From: Costus lasius
Taxonomy: Eukaryota > Streptophyta > Magnoliopsida > Zingiberales > Costaceae
Assembly (NCBI GenBank): GCA_027563935.2
Contig: CM050450.1
Location: 29,127,439-29,191,438, forward strand
Direction: 5' to 3'
DNA: 64,000 nt
Shown here: piece by piece, positions 10,383 to 22,145 of the stretch
Numbering within the stretch: position 1 is the stretch's first letter
Layout: each line of letters opens with the position of its first letter
Made by a program: the position numbers and the translations under genes
Notes under the pieces: model-generated
Databases searched by the model: none
Told to the model about the DNA's origin: nothing
The model's input: only the letters and a program-made list of their open reading frames with translations

Positions 10383-12278
10383 TGTTGTGTCCACAAACGC
10401 ACGGATACTTCAAAGTAATAAAAAGATATCGAACCACAGAGACCTACATGTTAAGTACCAAATAGTTGTTTTTCTCACTAGCTAAGCAAATCAAATATGA
10501 TATAAACAAATGATGAGATTGCGTGCAGATAATTAGAGAGGAAAAGCTGGGACTAGGGTTTCATCCACCTTAATTTTTATGACTAGAAGGAAATAAGCGC
10601 ATCGTCAGTCAACTCTTATTATAATAAAGATATAATTTACTTAATAAAGAAATCATCTCGCTTTCGCGCATACAATTTACAAAGAACAAATCCTCACTTT
10701 CGCACAAGAATTATTCAATGTTAAATAAAAGTAAATCATTGACAAAGAACTCAAAGATCACTTTCGTGCATCCAAATCCTAAGTCAATCATCTCAAGTGA
10801 AAACTACATACTTTCATACTATAATTTTCACAGGTTCTACTTAAGGTTCTCCAACGATCCGATACTTGATTTCTCACAGTATCATCATGTTTATTTCAAT
10901 AACTCAATCTTAGGTCAAATTATTAACATGTCAATAAACTTCTAAAACCTAGAAATAAGAACAAACCTAATTTCTTACGATGAGTTCCTAAATCACGATT
11001 CTAGGGTTCCATGTTCTCGCAAGTCACATTTCGGTCTATATCGCAAAAACTCCAATACATATAGATAATATGAAACTAGAAAGAATTAAAGGCAATCGTC
11101 TCTTAAGTAGAATTATCATAACAAGAGTTCCCTGATGAAATAAGGTTTATCTAGTCATTATGAAATTAAGGGGATTACACCCCCATGTCCCAAAAGATGT
11201 CTAAGCTAGCATGATAGAAGAATTACAATAAACCATAGTTTCAAAGGATCAGAAATCGAAGAGAAAGGGGAAAATCTACTAACAACACGGCTGTAATGAA
11301 AATTACAGCCGTAATTTCGCGTGTGAATAGTGTAGGCGCCCGCAATTTCATTGATTTCTCCTCTGATCGATCTCCTTTCCCTCTGAAACTTCTGGGGTAT
11401 ACTCTCCTCCTCCAGGTAAAGCTTCCATGTAAATTTGTGGCCTGAGATGGCCTCTACGCCTCTCGGCATGAGGCCGTGCACTAAGGACGCCCTTGTTGAT
11501 TTGTCCCGTGATTCTTCACAAAATTTGATTGTTCCTGTCCTCAAATCTTCTCCTCGATATATAGAATAGTCCCCTTTTTATGGTTTTTGAATTGGTGCCC
11601 TGGATCTTCAGATATTACGTCGCAAAAATTGGGCTTTTGAGCGGCTACGAAAGACTCGTTCAAAAATATAATTATGGCCGTAATTTTGATTACAGCACTA
11701 CCGTATTTTGGTTATGTGTGTTTCTGGGCTGAAATTACATCCCGTAAAATTTATTACGGCAGTGCCGTAATTTCTTCTGTGGATTTCTCGGTAGAATTAC
11801 GGTAGTGCCATATTTTCTTCAAATCTCTCGGGTAAAAAATTGACTCAAACTACGGCCCGTGATTTTCATTACGGCAGGGCGATAATTTATGCGAAACTTT
11901 CTGTACAAAATCGTCCCAAAATATGACAGTACTCGAAAATTACGGCAGTGCCGTGGTTTGTTCCATAGGTGCAGTGAAACCACGGTACCGTAATTGGGAT
12001 TATGGCCCTACCGTATTTTGGTCTGAAGCTCCGATTTGCATGAAAATTGACGGGTAGCTTCCTCTCGACGCCTGGAATCCATTGGTGTGCTCAAATCTTT
12101 CAAAATCCATCAAAAATGGCACTTTTTACCTAAAAATGATGAAAATTAAGAAATGGTGTAGATTCCGCAATATTTGACAAATAAGGCTTAAAAACAAGCA
12201 AAAGAGCATAAATATGACACAAAAGACCAATGAAATGACACAAAAATACTATAAATTTTTGTGTCATTAGAGTCATCA
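10383..12278 (-). repeat. LTR1, Athila-like (about 1896 bp)
   Basis: On the minus strand it begins TGATGACTCTAATGACAC and ends GTGGACACAACA. It lies between a purine-rich tract (12285-12320) and an Asp-type primer site (10361-10376). It therefore serves as the 3' LTR of the unit on its right and as the 5' LTR of C1 on its left. The terminal stretch ATCCGTGCGTTTGTGG matches ATCCGTGCACTTGCGG in LTR2 (47194-48629), but most of the two LTRs differ, so they belong to different subfamilies. It contains a cluster of ACGGC...GCCGT palindromes. Confidence 0.75.
11556..11564 (-). promoter_or_regulatory. candidate TATA box in LTR1
   Basis: CTATATATC on the minus strand, preceded by AAAAAGGGGACTATT, lies about 715 bp into LTR1. 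That is a plausible place for the U3-R boundary of a long LTR. The call rests on motif and position only. Confidence 0.4.
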
Positions 12279-13461
12279 CTTAGCCTACAGCTTTCTCTTT
12301 TTCTCTTTTTTTTTCAATCAGACTTCAACTCATGTCTTCGGTACCACTACTAATTTTTTGCAATGCCAAATAGAGTAGTCTCTTTTTTTTTTCAATCAAG
12401 AGAAAGCCGACCAGTGATAACTCATAACCTTAGATTATACAACTAGAGGAGTTGGAGCATCTCAAATTAGATATATGTATCACCAAATTTCCATCCATAG
12501 AAATTTTCTATTAAGCAAAGGGAGATAAATAAACTTAAAGTACAAAAATACTATGCACATGTCATCTAAACGTATAACATTAAATTTATAAATTTTATCA
12601 ATACCAGAATCGAACTTACTCAACAATTTAAGTTTACATGAAATCTCAAAAATTTCCTAAGTCATCAAGTTAAATGCCCAAAAAGCTTTCTAAGTTCAAA
12701 ATTAAGGATAAAAACAATCTGGTGTACCCTTAAAAATCATGACCATTTAAAATTCATCTTAATAAAGCTTAGAAGGACTAGCAAAACATGAAAAAGAATA
12801 CCCTAGACTTAAATTGCTGCATGTGTATAAACACTTAATTAATGAAGGATTTCAGTAAAATTGTTTTGCGAGAGTTCCCTTTGTATTATTGGTGAAACCC
12901 TGTATAATTATATCAAAAGAATGAAACATGACTCAGAAAAATATAGAAAATATACCAAATCAAGGATATTCAAATTTTACACGGTAAATAAGTTTCAAAT
13001 ACCAAATACCATCATGTTTCTCTATCAAAATCACAGTTTACAGTTCAAAGTTATCATTCACTCTAAATTCCAAAGCATATTTCAAAATCAATCTAAAGTG
13101 CATAAATTCATCAACACAGCATCAAAAACCATCATAAAACATCCCATACATATGGTGAACATCAAGTATGCACAAAACCATCCCATCTATACTATGTTCA
13201 GCATCCTAAGGTCCAATACCATCATATATGTACAATATCAACTCAAATATCAAATGTCAAGTAAAATACCAAAAATGAATCACAATATATCAAGATACAA
13301 CGCACACACACAAAGAAAGCATAAAAGCACAGTGTGTGGTCGTATCTGCATCAAATCTACTAAATCCTGTTCACAAATAGGATCGATGTGAGATATCATG
13401 GGTAATATTAAAGAATAATGTTAAATGCATAAAAATGAAATAAAGATACTCACAGAGTCTA
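12279..13461 (-). mobile_element. Athila-like 3' untranslated region and polypurine tract
   Basis: AT-rich sequence with no credible coding. Next to LTR1 the minus strand is strongly purine-rich (12285-12320, runs of GAAAAAAAAAGAGAAAAAGAGAAAG), as expected of a polypurine tract. The block ACTTCAACTCATGTCTTCGGTACC near 12322-12360 is shared with two copies at 52732-52880 in fragment C3, which supports a common 3' UTR. A long plus-strand open stretch at 12861-13391 is low-complexity and not believed. Confidence 0.6.
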
Positions 13462-14669
13462 TCAGTCCGTCTCTATATGCTGGGAATCTTCCTCCTCGTC
13501 TCTAGTACGTTGTGTCGATGAAGACGGGAGACGCCGCCGCAACAGCTCCTCAATCGCACGTAAGGACTCGAGTGTCCTAGACTGTCCCTGCTCAAGAAGC
13601 GATATGTCATCACGCATCCTCTACTGCTCAGCTCGTATCTGCTTTAGGGAAGAATCTGGCAGTGCTAAAGTTGACGGCCTAGTAGATGCAGACGACCTAT
13701 CAGTGGCGGACGGCTTGATTGGAGGTATGTGCTCTGAAATCATCGGCGGTGATGGAGGTGAAGCTGCCTCTCTAGGACCTCCCCTACGTATGGGATCCAC
13801 GATCCAGTTCTGCTGAACATGAACTATAGTACGGTTCATGTTCGGCAGCCTCATGGTAATATCAGTACCCCTGAACATCATATGGTACGAGCTCCCAAGC
13901 CTCGTAATCATCTTAATGGCGACGTAGGCGTCCATATCCAGTCTAGGATTGCCCTTTGCCTTGTTCAACCCCGAGGGGTCAAAACCGAGGGCAAGGGCAA
14001 TGGTAGTAATCATGCCTCCCATAACCAAAACTCCTTTCCGCGCCCTAGTTGCCTTGCTAGCACAGAATCCTATCAACATGGCCCATAAAAAGAATAGCTC
14101 TGAGGATCTGACCATGCCGTCGCTCTCTGCCCTCCTAAAAATAGTATGTTCAAGTACTCGATGTATGCATCTGAAAACTGGGCTGGATAAATGTGTGGCT
14201 CTGGCGGTCCTCGGATCAAATCCTCCCTCACCAGATATATCTCTCCAGAAAGTTCTATCGGAGTACTCGCATGGGCGATATCTAGTACCGTCCGAGGGGA
14301 ACCCAAATATATGACCAACTTGGTCAAGTGTAAGCACATGGTCCCGGTTCCCCAACCAGAATGTCATCCTCCTAGGATCACTATCATCATAGTTGCGCAA
14401 TGTAATCTGAACAGAGCTAAAAAACTCTAACATCAACTGCACATAAGTAGGATGCCTTTGATAGTAAAAATCCTACCACCCTATCTTCGTGAACATCCAC
14501 TGGACGTCATCGAACAATCCTAGGGACTGTAGTGTCTGGTCATCCCAATACTTCATGCTAAGTACTCCCCGAGTAGATATAGCATGGTATCTCCACTCTT
14601 ACTCCCTACTCCTAAATCTGATATATCATGGGTAAGGAGTAAGAACAAGGGGTGGTGATCATGCGCGTC
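13462..14669 (-). pseudogene. Athila-type downstream ORF, 3' half (interrupted by element X)
   Basis: The minus-strand frame contains FFSSVQITLRNYDDSDPRRM, FWLGNRDHVLTLDQVGHIFG and MRLPNMNRTIVHVQQNW, which resemble the ORF found downstream of pol in Athila elements (plant transposon protein family). The best open stretch is 14442-13621. TAG at 13621-13623 separates it from a coiled-coil-like tail (LLEQGQSRTLESLRAIEELL) ending at 13462. Upstream, the same frame continues to 14669 with further stops, including one after MFTKIGW. It is in phase with 39543-40568 once X and one GCGTC copy are disregarded. I see no signal peptide or membrane segment, so it is not called an envelope gene. Confidence 0.75.
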
Positions 14670-16368
14670 TGTTGGGGTATGCCCTTAAGGCTAATGTTTG
14701 AGGCCTTGGGATTCTTTCAGTATCATGTGTAAACTCTTATGTTTATAAAGGCAATGGTTGTTATTCAGTTTATTACATTGTCTGCTGCAATAAGTGTACT
14801 TCTGAATAATGTCTCAATGCTGTTCAGCTTGGCTGACATGCTGTATTGTCCTTAGTCGAGATATCTTGGTGAACTTGAGACAGCCTTGATATGATCGAGA
14901 CTAATATGTGTTCTAATCTTATAGGATGCTTCGAGCATGGAATGAGATGTAGACTCATGGGTACATTGGATGTACTGGACAGACCCTACTAAGATATTCA
15001 ATTGCTTGTCACAATGTGAATAATCCTTGTATGCAACAAGTGGCATATTTCCTCTGACTTGAGATCACTTGTGTTTCTAAATTGTGATTGGCATTGTTTT
15101 GAGGTAGTTCAATATCATTTGTAACATAATGGTTATAGACTATCTTGGATAATGAGCATGAGTCATGTTAGGGCACTAGTGATAGATAAAGGATTGCCAT
15201 CTCCTAGTTTGGAGTGTGATGTTCTAAAGGGGCCCCCCTGGATGAGATGATTGAGAAAGTGTATGGCCATACCCAGATGACTGTGTTCATCTAATCTAAT
15301 CATTCTCATCATATTGGAGTCACAGGCTTGACACGCTTGTCCAATAAGAACATCTAGTGGCAAAGGAAACATGTATGCCTAGTGAAGTGGATTCACACTT
15401 GTGCTGTGGTTTGGGTGTAGTCTTGGAAGACTCTTTCCTTTATATCGGGAGACAGTGATGTGTTGCTAGATACCCCTCACTGATCGTGATAACGTAAGTT
15501 ATCGTTACCGACATTTAAAGGAAACCCTTAGGATCGCACAATTTGATGATATGGCTTACTTATGTCAGATCGTGTGGACTGAATTGTTTTGGTTCAGTTT
15601 GAAGGAGTCTAAACTCTGATTGTAAGTGAGATCTGGTCTGATCATGTTTGATTGATTAGGGCTTGAGATCGGTAAGCTTCGATCGAGAGATTGGATGCTA
15701 GATCGGTGAGATCGAGAGCATCGAGAGATGAACGGTTAGATCTTGAACCATTTGGTTTAATGAGATCTGAACCAATGTTGATTTGATTTGGTCTTTGAAC
15801 CAAATGCATTGAACCGAATGAATTGAATCGGTTCACTTATGTGAACGCTTGGTTCGAATGGGAGACGTTCGAAGGTAACGTGGGTAACGTGGGATTGAAT
15901 GAGGACTTAGTGCTTTCTATTTTTAGAAAGGCGTTTTTCCTCCTTTGGTTAATTCCCCAACGTTTTCGAATGTGGGGGTTACTCTCTCGCTCTCTCTCGC
16001 CGACTTGTGCTCTTGCGCTCGTCTTGGGTGATCTTCACGCCAAAGGAGAAGGTTCAATCAGCATAGAAGATTCATCTCTTCTCTTCCACACACAAAAAGG
16101 ACACTTGGAGATCCTTGCTAGCACAAGGAGTCACAAGGAGTAGCCGACCACTCAACTTGTGTGCGTCATCTTTGGAGGAAAGCCTTATCGCCTTCTTCTT
16201 CCAAGCCGCCATCCAAGCAATGGCTATGGTATGATTCCATCTAAGATCTATGCAATTTTAAGTTGATCATATATGATGTATGCGATCCTTATGAAACCCT
16301 AATTCCGCTGCCGAAAAAGAAATTTACATGGCTATGGGTTTCGCCCCCCTCACGAAAGGGGTCCTTCA
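14670..16368 (+). repeat. 5' LTR of X (1699 bp)
   Basis: It runs from TGTTGGGGTATG to GGGGTCCTTCA, followed by AT and the primer-binding site. It matches 38022-39542 base for base in length from position 14848 on (1521 columns, roughly a dozen mismatches counted by eye), which identifies the two as the LTR pair of one element. Candidate promoter marks are TTTATATC at 15439-15446 and the perfect stem GATAAC/GTTATC at 15488-15503. Confidence 0.92.
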
Positions 16369-16370
16369 AT

Positions 16371-18186
16371 TGGTATCAGAGCGCCAAGGTTATGCATGAT
16401 CTTATATGATTGCTTTGTGTTATTGTGATCCATGCTTTGCGTTTATGATTAGATCTAAAACTATCATCATGCGAAATATACATGCTAGCCTTTAGATGTA
16501 TGTTTATTCTTAAGTTGCGCATGTATGATGTTTCTATTGGCGCATGTTAATGTTTTTGTCAAAAAGTTAATCACTTGCGCGCCTCACTTAGATCTAAGCA
16601 CTTGCTATAAACCCTTTGACGGGTTAGTAGGGTTGAAATCATCACCTAGTTAAGATCCAACCAGTCTGATCAGACCATCTGACAGCCTAGATGGGTCAAC
16701 CAGATGGCACCTGTGCGCAAGCACGAGGTGGCTATAGGTCGACTGCATCAAGAGCGTGTAGCGATGTCTGGTTGAGACAACCAGTGAACGCCAAATGAGT
16801 TAGGCCCGGGGTCACACCCGTTTGCCAGAACTCATGAGGGTCGTTCAGCCCAGCGCATGCATGGTTGACCATTAGGTCAACTCAAGTCTGTTAGGACTTG
16901 GTGCATGCAAGGGCAATGGATAAGACTAGGTCTGATGAGTGGATCCCTAGTAATGGACCGTTGTAAGGTAGTAAGGCACATAAGAAAATTAAAATTGATT
17001 CCAATGGGATTTCAAAAAATTTTATTTTCTTGTAATGGATCACATGTTGATTGCATACCATGATGAGTGTCTATTTCATCTTATGTGGGTTGCCCTTTTA
17101 ATGTGTGCTGTGCTGGGGCCTGCGTGCCTGGAAGTAAATTGTAAATTAATTTTATTGTGATCTGCGTATCACATGTTATTTAATTTATAATGTGTAATTG
17201 ACCTGCGAGTCAATCTTGTCTAGATAGATTAAATTGTATTTTAATCAGACAAGAGCACACAGCACACTTGGCAGAGGCGCATGCAGCAGTGGCTTGACCA
17301 GGTGGGAGGTCCAGGGTTCGACTCTGGGACAGGCGGATTTACCTGGTGGGCGCACCAGAGCTGCAATGGGCGCTTGGGCCCTGGGTTGGGCCAGATGACA
17401 TGCAAAAGACCCATGAAGAGCTCAAGTGAAGACTTAAGTTAAATTAAGGTCTTACCTAGGCTTATGGGCTTTTACCACATAAGATCAGCATGCTTTCTAT
17501 TTATTGTTTATATAACTAGAATTGCATGATTTAATCTTCTGCTATCGCCATAGGTTATGCATGATAGTTAAGAAGATAAAAGACCGTTAAAATCCAACGC
17601 TAAAATATCAAGCACGTATGCCTTCTAACGCGAAACCTCACTGTTCTGACTATCGTTGGGGCCGTGTTGTACCCACTCAGTGGGTACGCCCATCTATCTT
17701 CAGACGGTGTGTGATTACACCTGCGTGCTACAGAGAAGGGATTTATCGCTTCTCGTTGCTCAGCACGTGGTGGTCCTGGGAGTAGGTCAGGTCAGCTTGA
17801 CCATGTAGGCTACATACTGAGCATATGTGAGCTATATGGAGGCAGCCATCTGTGGGATCAGAGACTGTGTTGTACCAACTCAGTTGGCACAGTCTGCTGG
17901 ATTGCCCAGATGAAGGGGAATCGCACGGGCTGGCGATTGGCAAGGATTGCCTACCAGAAACTAGTGCTTGTACTCTCTGTGCATCTTATCTCGCCTGAGC
18001 GGGACGCGGAGACCAAGTATGAAATCTAGATCCCATCTCACTAAAAGAGTGTTACTCTTTCGGACTGTTTAATGGATTTTTCAGTCAGATAAAATAGTGA
18101 GAAAAGAATCTTTCTTAAGTCCTGGATTGATTCTAAACATTGATACTGACCTTGCTGTTCTTGCATTGTTGTAGATTACTGCAGCA
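16371..18186 (+). mobile_element. primer-binding site and leader of X
   Basis: TGGTATCAGAGC at 16371-16382 follows the LTR by two bases. The leader matches element 1's leader through to the gag start and carries the tRNA-like A/B-box pair at 17269-17325. Its first 1.4 kb is the mirror image of 19045-20415, forming one arm of a long inverted repeat. Confidence 0.88.
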
Positions 18187-19044
18187 ACGAACACCACGAA
18201 TTTCAATGTGCGATCCCTACTGGAAAGGGAGAAGTTTGCTGGGCCAAACTTCTCAGACTGGTACGGACACCTTAAGATTGTTCTTAAGGTAGAGAGGAAA
18301 CTGTATGTCCTTGAGACGGCTATACCGCCTCAACCTGCTGCGAACGCCGCAAGGGCGGTTTGGGATGCCTATGAAAAGCATGTCAATGATAGCATTGATG
18401 TCGCTTGCCTGATGCTTGCGTCTATGACGCCAGTGCTGCAGCGTCAGCATGAGGATCTATCTGCTATACACATTATAGCAAACCTCAAGATGCTGTATGC
18501 TGCACAGGCCAGGACTGAACGCTACAATTTGACTAAGCTTTTCTTTCAGAGCAAACTGGCTGAAGGGAGTCCAGTGGGAGCTCACGTACTCAAAATGATT
18601 GGGTACAAGGAGGCTCTAGAGAAACTGGGACATACCGTCAATTAGGAGCTTGCTGTAGACATCATATTGCAGTCTCTCCCGACCTCTTTTGATCCGTTCA
18701 TCATTAACTTTAATATGAACAAGATTGACTGTACGCCGGCAGAGTTACTGAATATGCTCTTGACTACAGAGCTGACGCTAAAGGGAAAGCCTTCAACCTC
18801 TGTCTTGATGGTTCCTTCCAGGAACAAGAAGAAGGGGAAGAAGGGCAAAGCCCCTGTCAAGAGCTACAACAAGGCTCTGAAACAAAAGGTTAAGCGGTCG
18901 AAGGAATACAGATGTTTCCATTGTGGCCAGCTGGGTCACTGGAAAAAGGACTGTAAAGCGCTCCAAGGAGACAAGAAGGGAAGCATCGCTTCTGGCTCAG
19001 GTATTTTTGTGACTGAGGTCATGTTCTCTTCTTCTATATCATGG
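18187..19044 (+). pseudogene. truncated gag of X
   Basis: This encodes the family A Gag up to the zinc knuckle (CFHCGQLGHWKKDC) and a little beyond. Both candidate start codons used in other copies are ACG here (18187-18189 and 18196-18198). TAG at 18643-18645 replaces the Gln before ELAVD. The frame ends abruptly at 19044, in the codons before the protease motif, where sequence switches to an inverted leader; TGG is shared by both sides at the join. No protease, integrase or RT of X remains. Confidence 0.88.
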
Positions 19045-20415
19045 ACCACCACGTGCTATGCTGAGCAACGAGAAGCGATAAATCCCTTCTTTGTAACACG
19101 CAGGTGAAATCACACACCGTCTGAAGATAGATGGACGTGCCCACTGAGTGGGTACAACACGGCTCCAACGATAATCAGAACAGTGAGGTTTCGCGTCAGA
19201 AGGCATACGAGCTTGATATTTTAGCGTTGGATTTTAACGGTCTTTTATCTTCTTCACTATCATGCAATTCCTATGGTGATAGCAGAAGATAAACAAATCA
19301 TGCTGTTCTACTTATTTAAACAATAAAAGAAAGCATGGATCTTATGTGGTAAAAGCCCATAGCCTAAGTAAGACCTTAATTAACTTAAGTCTTCACTTGC
19401 TTTTCTTCATGGGGCTTTTGCTGCTCATCTGGCCCAAACCAGGGCCTAAGCGCCATTTGCAGCTAAGGTGCGCCCACCAGGGAAAATGCGCCTGGTCCCA
19501 GAGTCGAACCCTGGACCTCCCACCTGGTCAAGCCACTGCTGCATGCGCCTTTGCCAACTGTGCTTAGTGCTCATGTCTGATTAAACTTACAATTTAATCT
19601 ATCTAGACATGATTGACTCGCAGGTCAATTACACATTATAAATTAAATAACAGTGATGCGCAGATCACAATAATATTAAATTTACAATTAACCAGGCACG
19701 CAGGCCCCAGCACAGCACACATTAACACGGGCAGCCCACATAAGATTAAATAAACAAACATATGCCTACAATCAACATGTGATCCAAAAGAAAATAAAAT
19801 TTTCGAAAACCCCATTGGCATCAATTTTAATTTTCTTATGTGCCCTTACAACCTTACAATGGTTCATTGATAGGGATCCACTCATCCATCTAGTCAGATC
19901 GACTGCCCTTGCATGCACCAAGTCCTAACTGACTTGAGTTGACCTAATGGTCAACCATGCATGCGCAAAGGGCTGAACAACCCTCATGAGTGTCGGCAAG
20001 CAGGTGTGACCCCGGGCCTAACTCATGTGTGTTCAGTAGCCGTCTCAACCAGACCTCGCTACACGCCCTTGATGCAGTCGACCTATAGCCACCTCATGCT
20101 TGCGCACAGGTGCTATCTGGTCAACCCATCTAGGCTGTCAGATGGTCTGATCAGACTATTTTGATCCAACCTAGAAGATGCTTTCAACCCCATCAACCCA
20201 TCTAAGGGTTTAATGTAGGGCCTTAGGTCTAGATGAGGCGCGCACATGATATTTTGATTTGTCAAAACAAGCGCCAACAAACATGCGCATACATCTAAAT
20301 AAAACTAGCATGTAGTTTTGCGGCATGTGATTAGATCTAAGCATAGCAAACGCAAACAAGGATCACATAAAGGCAATCAAATGAGCATATACAGAACCGT
20401 GGCTCTGATACCAAT
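19045..20415 (-). mobile_element. inverted partial leader with primer-binding site (Y downstream unit)
   Basis: It matches 35644-37014 without indels (constant offset 16599) and with only a few substitutions, so both come from the same element. GCTCTGATACCA at 20402-20413 is the primer-binding site read on the minus strand. It lies on the downstream side of LTR 20416-22125 in minus-strand terms, so Y is an LTR-internal-LTR-internal chain whose second internal part is cut at 19045. Confidence 0.85.
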
Positions 20416-22125
20416 TGTAGGGTCCCCTTCGAGGGGGAGCGCAAGCAGATCAAACCCTAAAGGGGGCGCATGTAAATTCTTTTGGCAGCGGAATTAGGGT
20501 TTTATCAAGATCGCATGAATATATGTTCATATGATCAACCTTAAGACGTTGTAAAGATCGAAAGAAGATCTCATACCATAGCCATCGGTTTGATGGAGCC
20601 TTGGAAGCAAAGGCGCAAATGAACCTTCTCCAAAGTTGACGCACACAAGAAGATGCCGCCTACTTCCTTTGGCGTTCCTTGTGCTAGCAAGTGCCCAAGG
20701 TGTCCTTGACGTATGGAAGGGATGAGATCGCTTGGTGCCTTCACCGAGACCTCCTCTTCGTCAACTACCTCAATCCACGAGAGTATGTGCGTTCACCACC
20801 AAGCGAACGCCTTGACGTTGAGGTGTAGAGGCGTTTTGGGCGTTAAGGCGTTGAGGCCTTCATGACTTTCCATAAATGGAAATCATGCGCCATGATCTCA
20901 TAACCGATCAAAGAAAACGCTTTCAACCAATGAACCAAGCGTTCACACATGTGAACCGGTTCAAGCAAATCGAATGCATTTCAATTTTGGTTCAAAGATC
21001 AATTAACCCAAGCATTGGTTTAGATCACCGTTAAACCCTAAGGCTCCAGATCCAACCGTTCATCTCCTGATGCTTCTGATCTCACCGATCTAGCATCAAC
21101 TCTCTCGATCAAAGCTTACCGATCTCAAGCCCTAATCAATCAAACATGATTAGACCAGATCTCACTTATAATCAGAGCTTATAATCCCTTTAAACTGAAC
21201 CCAAATAATTCAGTCCACACGATCTGACTCAAGTAAGCCATATCATCAAATTGTGCGACCCTGAGGGTTTCCTTTAAATGTCGGTAACGATAACTTTCGT
21301 TATCACGATCAGTGAGGGGTATCTAGCAACACATCACTGTCTCCCGATATAAAGGAAAGAGTCTTCCAAGACTACACCCAAACCATAGCATAAGTGTGAA
21401 TCAACTTCACAAGGCATGCATATATCCTTTGCCACTGGATGTTCTTATTGGACAAGCAAGTCAAGCTTGTAACTCCAATATTACGAGCATGATTAGATCA
21501 GATGAACACTGTCACCTGGGTATGGCCATACACTTTCTCAATCATCTCATTCAAGGGGGGCCCCTTTAGAACATCACACTCCTTAAACAAGGAGACGGCA
21601 ATCCTGTATCTATCACTAGTGCCCTAACCTGACTCATGATCATTATCCAAGATAGTCTATAACCATTATGTTTCAAATGATATTGAACAACCTCAAAACA
21701 ATGACAATCATCATTTAGAAACACAAGTGATCTCAAGTCAGAGGACATGTGCCACTTGATGCAAACAAGGATTATTCACATTGTGACAAACAATTGAATA
21801 TCCTAGTAGGGTCTGTCCAGTACATCCAATGTACCCATGAGTCTACATCTTATTCCATGCTCGAAGCATCCTATAAGATTAGAACACATATTAGTCTCAA
21901 TCATATCAAGGTTGTCTCATGTTCACCAAGATATTTCGACTAAGGACTTTACAGCATGTCAGCCCAGCTGAACAGCTTTGAGACATTATTCAGAAGTACA
22001 CTTATTACAGCAGACAAGGTAACAAACTGAATAACAACCATGCCTTTATAAACATAAGAGTTTATTACATGATACTGATACAATCCCAAGGCCTCAAACA
22101 TTAGCCTTAAGGGCATACCCCAACA
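20416..22125 (-). repeat. LTR of Y, left copy (1710 bp, TACA-ended type)
   Basis: On the minus strand it runs TGTTGGGGTATG...GGGGACCCTACA. It is flanked on the right by the polypurine tract of Y and on the left by a primer-binding site, so it is shared by two internal regions. It agrees almost perfectly with the surviving parts of 37015-38021. A 64-codon frame lies antisense to the LTR at 21749-21943 (MPLDANKDYSHCDKQLN...); related frames occur in six other copies. Confidence 0.9.
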
Positions 22126-22136
22126 ATCTCCCACTT
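22126..22136 (-). other. polypurine tract of Y
   Basis: ATCTCCCACTT, the reverse complement of AAGTGGGAGAT, directly abuts the LTR end CCCCAACA. Confidence 0.85.
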
Positions 22137-22145
22137 GCACTTAAT

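Noticed and set aside
12861..13391. Plus-strand 176-codon open frame
   Set aside because: Low-complexity I/K/S/H-rich translation in an AT-rich Athila-like 3' UTR, with no family resemblance.
13462..14669. Retroviral envelope gene
   Set aside because: The motifs resemble the Athila downstream ORF, but I see no signal peptide, cleavage site or membrane anchor, so an envelope role is not supported.
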